Assembly: GCA_031279575.1 (NCBI GenBank)
Contig: JAITIG010000197.1
Span: forward strand, 1-9,019
DNA from: Bifidobacteriaceae bacterium
GTDB lineage: Bacteria; Actinomycetota; Actinomycetes; Actinomycetales; WQXJ01
Reading direction: 5' to 3'
DNA: 9,019 nt
Shown: positions 1 through 6,103 of the stretch, piece by piece
Numbering within the stretch: position 1 is the stretch's first letter
Layout: each line of letters begins with the position of its first letter
Translations under genes and position numbers: made by a program
Notes under the pieces: model-generated
Told to the model about the DNA's origin: nothing
Seen by the model: only the letters and a program-made list of their open reading frames with translations
Databases searched by the model: none

Positions 1-109
1 TCTCGGTCTTGCCGCAGCCTTTGACGCCCTCGACCAGGACCGCGCCCACCCGGCCCAGCCGTTCGCTGAGCTGCGAATCGGCCACTCGGCCGATATATGT
101 CTGCGGCAC
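1..109 (-). CDS. AAA-type ATPase, N-terminal fragment (DUF4143-family-like), cut by the window edge
   Basis: Only the first 36 codons are inside the window, and the gene continues past position 1. The peptide starts MPQTYIGRVADSQLSERLG and runs into a Walker A loop, EGVKGCGKTE, at about residues 27-36. This arrangement (a short YxxRVxD-type lead, a helix, then VLVEGxKxxGKT) is characteristic of the bacterial ATPases that carry a C-terminal DUF4143 domain. That domain is not visible here, so the family is inferred. The start is the GTG at 109-107, chosen because an AAAGGA Shine-Dalgarno lies 7 nt upstream; a GTG at 130 is in frame but places that Shine-Dalgarno inside the gene. Upstream lie a tandem repeat array and a GNAT remnant, so the gene sits in an accessory stretch. 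The cellular role of these ATPases is not established, though they are often found in variable regions. Confidence 0.7.
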   Translation of the reverse strand, partial: MPQTYIGRVADSQLSERLGRVGAVLVEGVKGCGKTE

Positions 110-154
110 CGGACCATCCTTTCTCGCCACCTGGGCGGCCAGCCTAATCGATGT

Positions 155-246
155 TCTGCAAGTCAATCAGCCAGGGGTTTGCAAGTCAACTAACCGGAGG
201 TTTGCAAGTCAGCCAGCCGGAGGTTTGCAAGTCGGCCAGCCGGAGC
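155..246. repeat. Four tandem 23-bp direct repeats upstream of the ATPase gene
   Basis: Units lie at 155-177, 178-200, 201-223 and 224-246 with no spacers. Each contains TGCAAGTC, and most continue to a CAGCCGGAGG-like tail. The last three units differ at only a few positions; the first is more degenerate. The array begins 46 nt upstream of the ATPase start codon, and the other end lies 8 nt from the GNAT stop codon. Read on the minus strand, each unit carries GACTTGCA, and two contain TTGACTTG. Regularly spaced identical sites before a gene would suit cooperative protein binding (operator or iteron-like), but 23 bp is not a whole number of helical turns. The array is open in all three plus-strand frames (LQVSQP-, CKSTNR- and FASQPAG-like repeats); I take this as a by-product of the repeat and not as coding. 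Confidence 0.85.
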
Positions 247-254
247 CTGGCGGA

Positions 255-629
255 TCAGGTGGGATTTGGCCGGGGGGTGGCTTCGGCGGCGGCGAGGCTG
301 GCGGCCAGGCGCGCCACGGTGGCGACGAAGCGGCCAGATCCAGGCGGGGCCTCGGTGAAGCCGAGGCCCGAGTAGAAGCCCCGCGCCCCTTCCAGGGCGT
401 GGACCACGAGAGCCCGGACGCCCGCGATCTGGGCGGCGCGCGCCACGCGGCGGACGGCATCGGCCATCAAGGCCGATCCCAAGCCCTGGCCCTGGTGGCG
501 GCGGTCCACCGCCAACCGGCCGAGCACCACCACGGGAACCGGGTCTGGGGTGTTGCGCCGCACCGACCCGGGCAGCCCGGCATGGCGGGGGCTTGAACCT
601 TGAGCGAGGCCAACCGCGGGCAGGCCCGC
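255..629 (-). pseudogene. GNAT-family N-acetyltransferase, 5'-truncated remnant (TacT-like)
   Basis: The frame is open from 629 to the TGA at 257-255. From about position 584 on it matches the core of the GNAT acetyltransferases often paired with DUF1778 (ribbon-helix-helix) antitoxins: RRNTPDPVPVVVLGRLAVD, then the acetyl-CoA-binding loop RRHQGQGLGSAL, then AGVRALVVHALEGA and FYSGLGF. Family members are usually about 160-170 residues and begin roughly 70 residues before this region. Here an in-frame TGA stands at 632-630, the neighbouring gene ends at 674, and there is no room for the missing strands and helices. The first conventional start in frame is GTG at 563, which would give 102 residues. 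No antitoxin gene is visible. I read it as the leftover of an acetyltransferase, possibly a toxin, that lost its N-terminus by deletion. A short functional protein is possible but unlikely. Confidence 0.65.
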
Positions 630-673
630 TCAATCGCGGGCGCGTAGCGCTCCGGGCTGGGCCAATCGCGCGG

Positions 674-1732
674 TCAGGCCCAGGTGGCGGCCACCTCTAA
701 GAAGCGCTCGGCGGCGGCTTGCTCGCCGATCGACACCCGGACGCCTTCGCCTGGGAATGGGCGCACCAGGACGCCGGCCCGCTGGCAGGCCTCGGCGAAA
801 GGCGCCGCCTGCGCGCCCAAGGCGAGGTAGACAAAGTTGCCTTGCGGGTCTGGCACATCCCAACCCTGGGCGGCCAAGCCCTCGGCCACAAAAGCGCGCG
901 TCGCAATCACGCCCGCCACCCGCTGGCGCATTGGCGCGGTCAGCTTGAGCGAGGTGACAGCCGCCAACTCCGCCAAAGACGTGACTGAGAACGGGGTTGT
1001 GGCGGCCCGCACCGCCTCAATCAGGCGGTGGCGGCCGACGCAGTAGCCCACCCTCATGCCCGCCAACCCGTAAGCCTTGGAGAAAGTCCGCACCGCCAGC
1101 AGGTTGGCGTGCTCGGCCACCGCCGCCACCCCGTCCACCGCCGCTGGGTCGGTCACAAACTCGGCGTAGGCCTCGTCGAAGACAACCAGCGCGGTTGGCG
1201 GCACAGCCGCCATGAAGGCCTCGAACTCGGCCCGGCGGATGGCCGGGCCGGTCGGATTGTTCGGCGAGCACAGCAGCACCGCGCGGGTGCGCGGCGTCAG
1301 CGCGGCGGCCAGCGCCGGCAGGTCGAGGCGGCCCCCCTCGGCCAAAGGGACCGTCACCGGCTCCGCGCCGGCCACCCCGGCCAGTATGGGGTACATCTCA
1401 AACGACCGCCACGGGTAGACAACTTGGTCGCCCTGGCCCACAAAGGCCGTCAGGGCGTGCCCCAGCACCGCCACAGCGCCAGCCCCGACCGCCACCTGGC
1501 CGCTGTCGACGCCGTAGAAGCGGGCGATGGCGTCCACCAACTGATCCGGCATTTGGCGGGGGTAGCGGTTCAAGTCGGCCGCGGCGTCCCCCACGGCGGC
1601 CAGCACGCCGGGCAGCGGCGGGTAAGGCAACTCGTTCGACGACAGCTTGTAAACCAGCCGCCCGCTGGGCACGGCGCCGGCCCGGTAGGCCGGGAGCGAG
1701 GCGATGGACGGGCGCACAGGAACCTTGGGCAT
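674..1732 (-). CDS. pat: Aromatic amino acid / histidinol-phosphate aminotransferase (Pat/HisC2 type, PLP fold type I)
   Basis: This is a PLP-dependent transaminase of 352 residues that would amino-transfer between 2-oxoglutarate/glutamate and phenylpyruvate-type or imidazole-acetol-phosphate substrates in the cytosol. Counting from M1 = ATG at 1732, the marks are KLSSNE (about 28-33), the VYPWRSFEMYPIL segment typical of actinobacterial HisC2/Pat, SPNNPTGP (156-163), FDEAYAEF with Asp186 and Tyr189 contacting PLP, RTFSKAYGLAGMRVGY with Schiff-base Lys219, and GVRVSIG with carboxylate-binding Arg332. The WRSFE signature and the lack of other his genes nearby favour Pat over the biosynthetic HisC, but the two cannot be separated by sequence reading alone. 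The frame stays open to a GTG at 1828 that overlaps the end of the upstream hydrolase gene by 8 nt and would add 32 residues. That extension is Pro/Ala/Arg-rich with less GC-biased third positions and lies outside the family core, so I chose the later ATG. Neither start has a good Shine-Dalgarno. Confidence 0.88.
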   Translation of the reverse strand: MPKVPVRPSIASLPAYRAGAVPSGRLVYKLSSNELPYPPLPGVLAAVGDAAADLNRYPRQMPDQLVDAIARFYGVDSGQVAVGAGAVAVLGHALTAFVGQGDQVVYPWRSFEMYPILAGVAGAEPVTVPLAEGGRLDLPALAAALTPRTRAVLLCSPNNPTGPAIRRAEFEAFMAAVPPTALVVFDEAYAEFVTDPAAVDGVAAVAEHANLLAVRTFSKAYGLAGMRVGYCVGRHRLIEAVRAATTPFSVTSLAELAAVTSLKLTAPMRQRVAGVIATRAFVAEGLAAQGWDVPDPQGNFVYLALGAQAAPFAEACQRAGVLVRPFPGEGVRVSIGEQAAAERFLEVAATWA

Positions 1733-1820
1733 GGCATCAATGGTGGCACGCGGCGGCCCCCGGGCATGAATCCGCCGATAAGCGCTGGGGCGGGCGGCGG
1801 GGCGGGCGGCGGGTTGGGGC

Positions 1821-3284
1821 TCAGGCACGTTTGACGACGTATTCCGTGGTGGTGACGGTGGCGGTCTGGTCCAAGACCGGGGCGACCGCCTGGCGCCAGG
1901 ACTCCAAAGACGGGTCTGGCGCCGCGTCCACCATGGCGCCGGTGGCGGCGTAGGTGCCGGTGCCGTGGTAGACGGGCATCGTGTCGCGGCCTTGCCTGGT
2001 CTCCGGGTCGTCCGCCTCGGCGAGGTCGCGCACCACTGTGGTGTGGTTGGCGCCGCGCTCGTTGGCGGGCGCCAGCGCCGGGATGGTGTCCTGGACGTGC
2101 TCCAGCGACAGCCACTGCTGGGCGCTGCCGGGCTTCATCTGGCTGACCGGCGAGCCGAGCGTGAGGACGCCCGCGACGGTGAAAACCCGGTTGAAGTCCG
2201 GGTCTGAGGCCAACTGTGCGCTGACAATCCCGCCTTGCGAGTGCCCCGCCAGCACCACCGGCTCGCCTTTGCGCGCGCCCGCGTCCCGCAGCGCCGCCAA
2301 AGTGGCTAGCCCGATGGCGTTGACGTCCCCCGCCACCGCCCGCAGGTTGGTGTTCATGTCGGATGGGACGGGGCCGTTGTCAAGTGTGACGTGGGAGGTG
2401 CCGGGTATGGTTACCAGCCAGCTGACTTGCCCGTCCAGCGCGACGACCCGCGAGACCGCCACCTTGGTGGAGTCCTCCGCCCGGCTGGCGGACAAAGCGC
2501 CGATGCGGTCCGCCAGCGCGGCCACACCCGCGGGGGCCGAGTCCGCCACCGACCTGCCCCGCTCGACACTCACGCTCAGCCCGTCGCCGTAGAAAAAGGT
2601 CGTCACGGCGGTGACGCCGCGCGCCACCTCAGGGGTGTCCGGCACCAATAACGGCGACAGGACGGCGCTGCCCAGCAGCGCGCGCACGTCGCCGTGGTGG
2701 GAGCGGAGCAACTCGGCCAGGGACGGCAGCCGCCCGTTCTCCAGCCAATAGCCCGGCAACCCCAGCAGGGCGCTGTTCACGATGTCCTGGGTGGCGGCCA
2801 GCTGCCCGAGGGGTCCCAGCCGGGCTCTCGATCCCACTATGGTGGCCCGCAGTGCCTCCCAGGCGCTCACCTTCTCCCCGGCGGCCTGGTCCGCCGCCTC
2901 GTAGCCCGCGCTGGCCAAGCGCAGGCGGGCGGCCAAGTCATCCAACTCCTCCTCCAGGCCGCCAATCCCGGCCGGCCCCAGGAACCGCCCCGCCTCCGCG
3001 ATGGCCTCGGAGCGGACCGCCAACTCGGTTGGCGTCAGGTGGCGCGAGGACCCCACCACGCGGCATTGGCCGGCCTGCGCGAATCCCAGCCGAAACCCCT
3101 CAAGGCCGGCGAACAGAACTGTCGGCACAGCTTGGATCCCGCCGAGGGCTTGGTCGCCCAGAGCCTTGGCGTCTTGGATGCAGCCGGCCGCCAAGTTCAA
3201 CTGCAGCGCCACCCGCTCCAAGTCCTCCATGCAGGCGATGGGCCCGGCGCTGCCGCCCATCACGGTGATTGTGTCGCCGCTCAC
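1821..3284 (-). CDS. Large protein with helical N-terminal region and C-terminal alpha/beta-hydrolase (lipase-like) domain
   Basis: The protein has 487 residues. Residues 1 to about 215 are Ala/Leu/Glu-rich and look helical, without recognised motifs. From about 275 to the end is a serine-hydrolase fold: WLVTIPGTSHVT (289-300), the nucleophile elbow LAGHSQGGIVSAQL with Ser349, TLGSPV (375-380), EHVQDTIPAL with likely acid Asp399, and PVYHGTGTYAAT with likely catalytic His440. Esterase or lipase activity is expected but the substrate is unknown. I see no signal peptide, lipobox or membrane segment. The GTG start at 3284 is supported by a GGGAGGA Shine-Dalgarno 9 nt upstream; start and upstream stop overlap as GTGA, indicating translational coupling with the small WXG100-like gene. 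The aminotransferase follows downstream. A helical N-terminus beside a WXG-like partner recalls type VII secretion substrates, but no secretion gene is in view, so export is speculation. Confidence 0.72.
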   Translation of the reverse strand: MSGDTITVMGGSAGPIACMEDLERVALQLNLAAGCIQDAKALGDQALGGIQAVPTVLFAGLEGFRLGFAQAGQCRVVGSSRHLTPTELAVRSEAIAEAGRFLGPAGIGGLEEELDDLAARLRLASAGYEAADQAAGEKVSAWEALRATIVGSRARLGPLGQLAATQDIVNSALLGLPGYWLENGRLPSLAELLRSHHGDVRALLGSAVLSPLLVPDTPEVARGVTAVTTFFYGDGLSVSVERGRSVADSAPAGVAALADRIGALSASRAEDSTKVAVSRVVALDGQVSWLVTIPGTSHVTLDNGPVPSDMNTNLRAVAGDVNAIGLATLAALRDAGARKGEPVVLAGHSQGGIVSAQLASDPDFNRVFTVAGVLTLGSPVSQMKPGSAQQWLSLEHVQDTIPALAPANERGANHTTVVRDLAEADDPETRQGRDTMPVYHGTGTYAATGAMVDAAPDPSLESWRQAVAPVLDQTATVTTTEYVVKRA

Positions 3285-3553
3285 GCCAGTAGATCCTCCC
3301 CCGCCGGGAGCATAGCCTGGTATGCGTCCATCATTGCGCTAGATTGTTCGGCTTCGAGCCGGGCGCTGGCGCAGCGCCGCCGGGCGCCGGCCAGCCAGGT
3401 CCGGTAGAGGGCCGCCGCCGGGGAGACCCAGGCGGACCCATCCGCCCCGGCGATCACCGCCTCAGCTTGGCCCAGCAGCGCGGCGGCGGCAGACAGGTGG
3501 TTTGCCGCCGCGCCCAACGGCTCCCACAGCGGGCTTAGATAGCAGGCATCCAT
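3281..3553 (-). CDS. Small WXG100-like helical protein
   Basis: The product is 90 residues, predicted by eye to be two alanine-rich helices (about 12-35 and 44-82) separated by a turn, GADGSAWVSPAAALYRTWL. The Trp42-x-Ser-Pro-Ala-Ala-x-x-Tyr turn resembles the W-x-G-P-A-A-x-x-F turn of WXG100/ESAT-6-like proteins, with Ser in place of Gly. The length also fits the family (about 100 residues). It is the first gene of a minus-strand unit and overlaps the hydrolase gene by 4 nt (GTGA), so the two products are probably made together and may interact. ATG at 3553 is used; the upstream CTGGGT is a poor Shine-Dalgarno, and no better start is in frame. The divergent kinase gene lies about 95 nt away. 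Family membership is a resemblance judgement and could be a plain helical hypothetical protein. Confidence 0.6.
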   Translation of the reverse strand: MDACYLSPLWEPLGAAANHLSAAAALLGQAEAVIAGADGSAWVSPAAALYRTWLAGARRRCASARLEAEQSSAMMDAYQAMLPAGEDLLA

Positions 3554-3636
3554 AGACCCAGCATGGCCCGGCCGCCCGGCCGGCGCGCCTGAGAAAAACC
3601 CGGTCTGTGGATTACCGAGAAAAGGCGGCTTGCGGC

Positions 3637-3649
3637 CACAATGGTCGGG
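3637..3649 (+). promoter_or_regulatory. Candidate -10 element for leaderless kinase mRNA
   Basis: CACAAT (3637-3642) matches TATAAT at four of six positions. Its last base lies 7 nt before the GTG at 3649, so transcription would start on or next to that codon. The -35 side is poor (TTACCG at 3612-3617, 19-nt spacer). The geometry repeats that seen at purB. Weak on its own. Confidence 0.3.
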
Positions 3650-4461
3650 TGCGCAAGACCTTCACCAAACGCTACCGCCAAGGCGGCCCCGGCGCCGCGC
3701 GCTTGGAGGCGCTGGGCTTGCGCTGGCTGGCGGCCGCGCCCGGCGGGGTGCGCGTGGCGCGGGTGGTGACCGCCAGCGACAGCCACCTCGAACTCGAGTT
3801 CTTCGCGCCGGTGGCGGCCAGCGAGGCGGCGGCGGAGCGCTTTGGCCGAGCCCTGGCCCGGACCCACGCGGCCGGCGCGCCGCACTTCGGCGCGCCACCG
3901 CCAGGCTGGAGCGGGCCCGGCTGGATTGGCGGGGCGCCGATGTCCCATCTGGGCCGCCCGGGCGCCGCCTGGGGCGCGTTCTACGCCGCCGAACGCCTCC
4001 TGCCGTACGCGGCCGCCGCCGCCAAACGCGGCGCCCTGAGCGCGGAGGGCCTGGGAATTATCCGGCGGGTGGCCCGCCGCCTGCGCGAGGGCGACTTCGA
4101 CTCCCCCCAGCCGGCCTTGCTCCCGGCCGGCGGCGCCGCCAGGCTGCACGGCGACCTGTGGTCCGGCAACGTGTTGTGGACCGAGCCGCCCGCCGCCGGG
4201 GGCGCGCCCTGGACCGGGGCGGCTTTGATCGACCCGGCGGCGCACGGCGGGCACGCCGAGACAGACCTCGCCATGCTGGCGTTGTTCGGTCTGAGCCATA
4301 TAGACCTGGTGACCGCCGCCTACCACGAGGCCTCGCCCCTGGCGGACGGCTGGCCCGAGCGGGTGGGCCTGCACCAGCTTTACCCGCTGCTGGTCCACGC
4401 CTGCCTGTTCGGGGGCTCCTACGGCGCCATGGCGGCCGCCAAAGCCAAGCGCTACCAGTAG
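3649..4461 (+). CDS. Fructosamine-3-kinase family protein (ketosamine kinase-like)
   Basis: The protein has 270 residues from GTG at 3649. Members phosphorylate the sugar of glycated amines (ketosamines), which makes the adduct unstable and frees the amine; they share the protein-kinase/aminoglycoside-phosphotransferase fold. Visible marks: an N-terminal KTFTKRYR strand, a helix with Glu20, PGWIGGAPMSH, the catalytic loop HGDLWSGNVLW (167-177, base Asp169), the metal-binding LIDPAAHGGHAETDLAM (Asp195), and C-terminal YPLLVHACLFGGSYG. Like other short actinobacterial members it lacks the first strands and the glycine-rich loop of E. coli YniA. The frame opens at GTG 3607, giving 284 residues, but those 14 extra codons have only about 57 % GC at third positions, unlike the rest of the gene. 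CACAAT at 3637-3642 sits 7 nt before GTG 3649, as expected of a leaderless start. Neither start has a Shine-Dalgarno. A hairpin array follows the stop. Confidence 0.82.
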   Translation: MRKTFTKRYRQGGPGAARLEALGLRWLAAAPGGVRVARVVTASDSHLELEFFAPVAASEAAAERFGRALARTHAAGAPHFGAPPPGWSGPGWIGGAPMSHLGRPGAAWGAFYAAERLLPYAAAAAKRGALSAEGLGIIRRVARRLREGDFDSPQPALLPAGGAARLHGDLWSGNVLWTEPPAAGGAPWTGAALIDPAAHGGHAETDLAMLALFGLSHIDLVTAAYHEASPLADGWPERVGLHQLYPLLVHACLFGGSYGAMAAAKAKRYQ

Positions 4462-4473
4462 GCCGGCGCCCCC

Positions 4474-4495
4474 GGGCCGGGAGCTCGCCCGGCCC
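4474..4495. terminator. GC-rich hairpin after the kinase gene, first of three
   Basis: Arms GGGCCGGG and CCCGGCCC pair perfectly (8 bp) around a 6-nt loop, 12 nt after the kinase stop codon. There is no T-run, so it could be a U-less terminator of the kind proposed for high-GC actinobacteria, an mRNA 3'-end stabiliser, or part of the repeat array that follows. Its arms are the same as those of the next two hairpins. Confidence 0.45.
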
Positions 4496-4641
4496 CGGGC
4501 CGGGCGGCGCGCCCGGCCCAGCCACCGCAGCTGGTGGGGTCCGATCGCGAGACAGGCGCCGCGCCCCGCCCCGGGCCGGGCGGCGCGCCCGGCCCAGCCA
4601 CCGCGGCTGGTGGGATTCGGTCGCGAGACGGGCGCCGCGCC
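4493..4641. repeat. Direct repeat of 73 bp, two copies at 76-bp spacing, each with a 10-bp hairpin
   Basis: Copies at 4493-4565 and 4569-4641 match at 68 of 73 positions, and all five differences are transitions. Each copy begins with a perfect hairpin (4497-4519 and 4573-4595): arms GGGCCGGGCG and CGCCCGGCCC around a GCG loop. Next comes a smaller imperfect stem (CCACC/GGTGG), a TCGCGAGAC block and GGCGCCGCGCC. The hairpin arms are unchanged between copies. The array fills most of the 199-bp gap between the kinase and purB. It may be a duplicated terminator or a REP-like repeat; the second copy ends 7 nt before the purB -10 element, so it could also affect purB transcription. Confidence 0.85.
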
Positions 4642-4648
4642 GCGCTCC

Positions 4649-4661
4649 TAGACTTGGGGGG
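4649..4661 (+). promoter_or_regulatory. purB -10 element (TAGACT) placed for a leaderless transcript
   Basis: TAGACT at 4649-4654 fits the TANNNT actinobacterial -10 pattern. Seven nucleotides after its last base is the G of the purB GTG (4661), so transcription probably starts on the start codon itself. No good -35 is visible at 16-18 nt (it would fall on AGACGG-like sequence inside the repeat). There is also no Shine-Dalgarno at a workable distance, which agrees with leaderless translation. Confidence 0.55.
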
Positions 4662-6103
4662 TGCTAACCTCGCTCGCCCTGCTTGAGCCGCGCCCGGCGC
4701 TTGGCCCGCTCGACGGCCGCTACGCCGCCGCCACCGCCCCCCTGGCCGAATACCTCTCCGAGCCGGCCCTCAACCGGGCCCGCCTGCTGGTGGAGGTGGA
4801 ATGGTTCATCTACCTGCTGGACCAGCGCCTGCTGCCCGGCCCGCCCGGCCTGCCCGAGGCCGACCGCGCCTACCTGCGCGGCGTGGTGGCAGCCTTCGGC
4901 GCGCCCGAGATCGCCGAGCTGGCCGAGATCGAGCGCGTCACCGCCCACGATGTCAAAGCCGTTGAATACTTCCTGCAACGCCGCCTGGTGGACGCGCCCG
5001 CCGCCCTGGGGCCGGCCAGCGTGCTCGGCCCGTCCCTCAGCCCAGCCCTCCACTTCGCTTTGACCAGCGAAGACGTCAACTCTTTGGCCTACGCGCTGAC
5101 AGTCAAAGGGGCGATCCAAAACGTCTGGCTGCCAGCCGCCAAGGGCCTGGTGGACGATTTGGCGGAACTGGCCCGGACGGCATCGGGCAGCGCTATGCTG
5201 GCGCGCACCCACGGGCAGGCCGCCACCCCGACCACGCTGGGCAAAGAACTGGCCGTGATGGTGCGCCGGCTGCGCCGCCAACTGGCGCGGGTGGCGGGCG
5301 CGGAGTATCTGGGCAAGCTCAACGGCGCCACCGGCACCTACGGCGCGCACTGGGCGGCCGCGCCGGAAGTCGACTGGCCGGGCGCCTCGCGCCGATTTGT
5401 GGAGTCGCTGGGGCTGGACTTCAATCCGCTGACCACGCAAATCGAATCGCATGACTGGCAAGCCGAGCTGTACGCCGATGTGGCGCGCTTCGGCCGCGTG
5501 GCGCACAACGCGGCGACCGACTTTTGGACCTACATCTCGCTGGGCTATTTCAAGCAGGCGCGGGGGCAGGGCACGGTGGGCTCTTCGACCATGCCGCACA
5601 AGGTCAACCCGATCCGGTTCGAGAACGCGGAGGCGAACCTGGAGCTTTCCGCCGCCCTGCTGGACACCCTGGCGGCGACCTTGGTGACCTCGCGCCTGCA
5701 GCGCGATCTGACGGACTCGACCACCCAGCGCAACATTGGCGTGGCCCTGGGGCACTCGCTGCTGGCGATCGACAACATGCGCCGCGGCCTGGCCGGATTG
5801 GACCTGGACCAGGCCGCCCTGGCGGCTGATTTGGAGGCGAACCCGGAGGTCCTGGCCGAGCCGATCCAATCCGCTATGCGGGCCGCCGCCCTGGCCGGCC
5901 TGCCCGGGATGGACCGGCCCTATGAGCGGTTGAAAGAGCTCACCCGCGGCCGGCGGGTGTCGTTGGAGGACATCCGGGCTTTCATCGACACCCTGGGGCT
6001 GCCTGCCGCCGCGGCGGCCCGGCTGCGCGGGTTGAGCCCGGCCACTTACACTGGGTTGGCCGCCCAGTTGGCGGACCGGTACCTCGACCCTGAGGAGGGC
6101 TAG
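4661..6103 (+). CDS. purB: Adenylosuccinate lyase
   Basis: The protein is 480 residues and cytosolic. It releases fumarate twice in purine synthesis: from SAICAR to give AICAR, and from adenylosuccinate to give AMP. It belongs to the fumarase/aspartase superfamily and resembles the longer E. coli PurB type. Seen in order: LGPLDGRYA (14-22), the AHDVKAVEYFL segment (95-105), TSEDVN (135-140), ARTHGQAATPTTLGKE with general-acid His184, the LNGATGTYGAH turn (220-230), and the flexible signature loop GSSTMPHKVNPIRFENAEAN with catalytic Ser308/309. Length and all conserved blocks are intact. The start is GTG at 4661, directly at the predicted transcription start, with no Shine-Dalgarno. The stop TAG abuts the ATG of the CopZ-like gene, so the two genes probably share an mRNA. 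No PurR or purine-riboswitch-like sequence is seen upstream, only the hairpin repeats. Confidence 0.97.
   Translation: MLTSLALLEPRPALGPLDGRYAAATAPLAEYLSEPALNRARLLVEVEWFIYLLDQRLLPGPPGLPEADRAYLRGVVAAFGAPEIAELAEIERVTAHDVKAVEYFLQRRLVDAPAALGPASVLGPSLSPALHFALTSEDVNSLAYALTVKGAIQNVWLPAAKGLVDDLAELARTASGSAMLARTHGQAATPTTLGKELAVMVRRLRRQLARVAGAEYLGKLNGATGTYGAHWAAAPEVDWPGASRRFVESLGLDFNPLTTQIESHDWQAELYADVARFGRVAHNAATDFWTYISLGYFKQARGQGTVGSSTMPHKVNPIRFENAEANLELSAALLDTLAATLVTSRLQRDLTDSTTQRNIGVALGHSLLAIDNMRRGLAGLDLDQAALAADLEANPEVLAEPIQSAMRAAALAGLPGMDRPYERLKELTRGRRVSLEDIRAFIDTLGLPAAAAARLRGLSPATYTGLAAQLADRYLDPEEG

Noticed and set aside
141..166. ATPase promoter TTGACT (166-161) with TAGGCT (146-141) on the minus strand
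   Set aside because: The spacer is only 14 nt, too short for a normal sigma-70-type promoter, and TTGACT is part of the repeat unit.
155..246. CRISPR array
   Set aside because: The units are contiguous with no spacers, are only 23 bp long, and no cas gene is near.
9..596. Long plus-strand frame across the left end (195 codons), including the 23-bp repeats
   Set aside because: It runs antisense to the ATPase start and the GNAT core, its product is low-complexity, and the repeat part is open in all three frames simply because the unit has no stop codons.
1733..1828. N-terminal extension of the aminotransferase to GTG 1828
   Set aside because: The extra 32 residues are Pro/Ala/Arg-rich with weaker GC bias at third positions and fall outside the family core; overlap with the hydrolase gene keeps it possible, but the ATG at 1732 fits better.
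3535..4398. Minus-strand frame of 287 codons opposite the kinase
   Set aside because: The plus-strand frame carries HGDLWSGN and the other kinase motifs, while this product has no recognisable domain.
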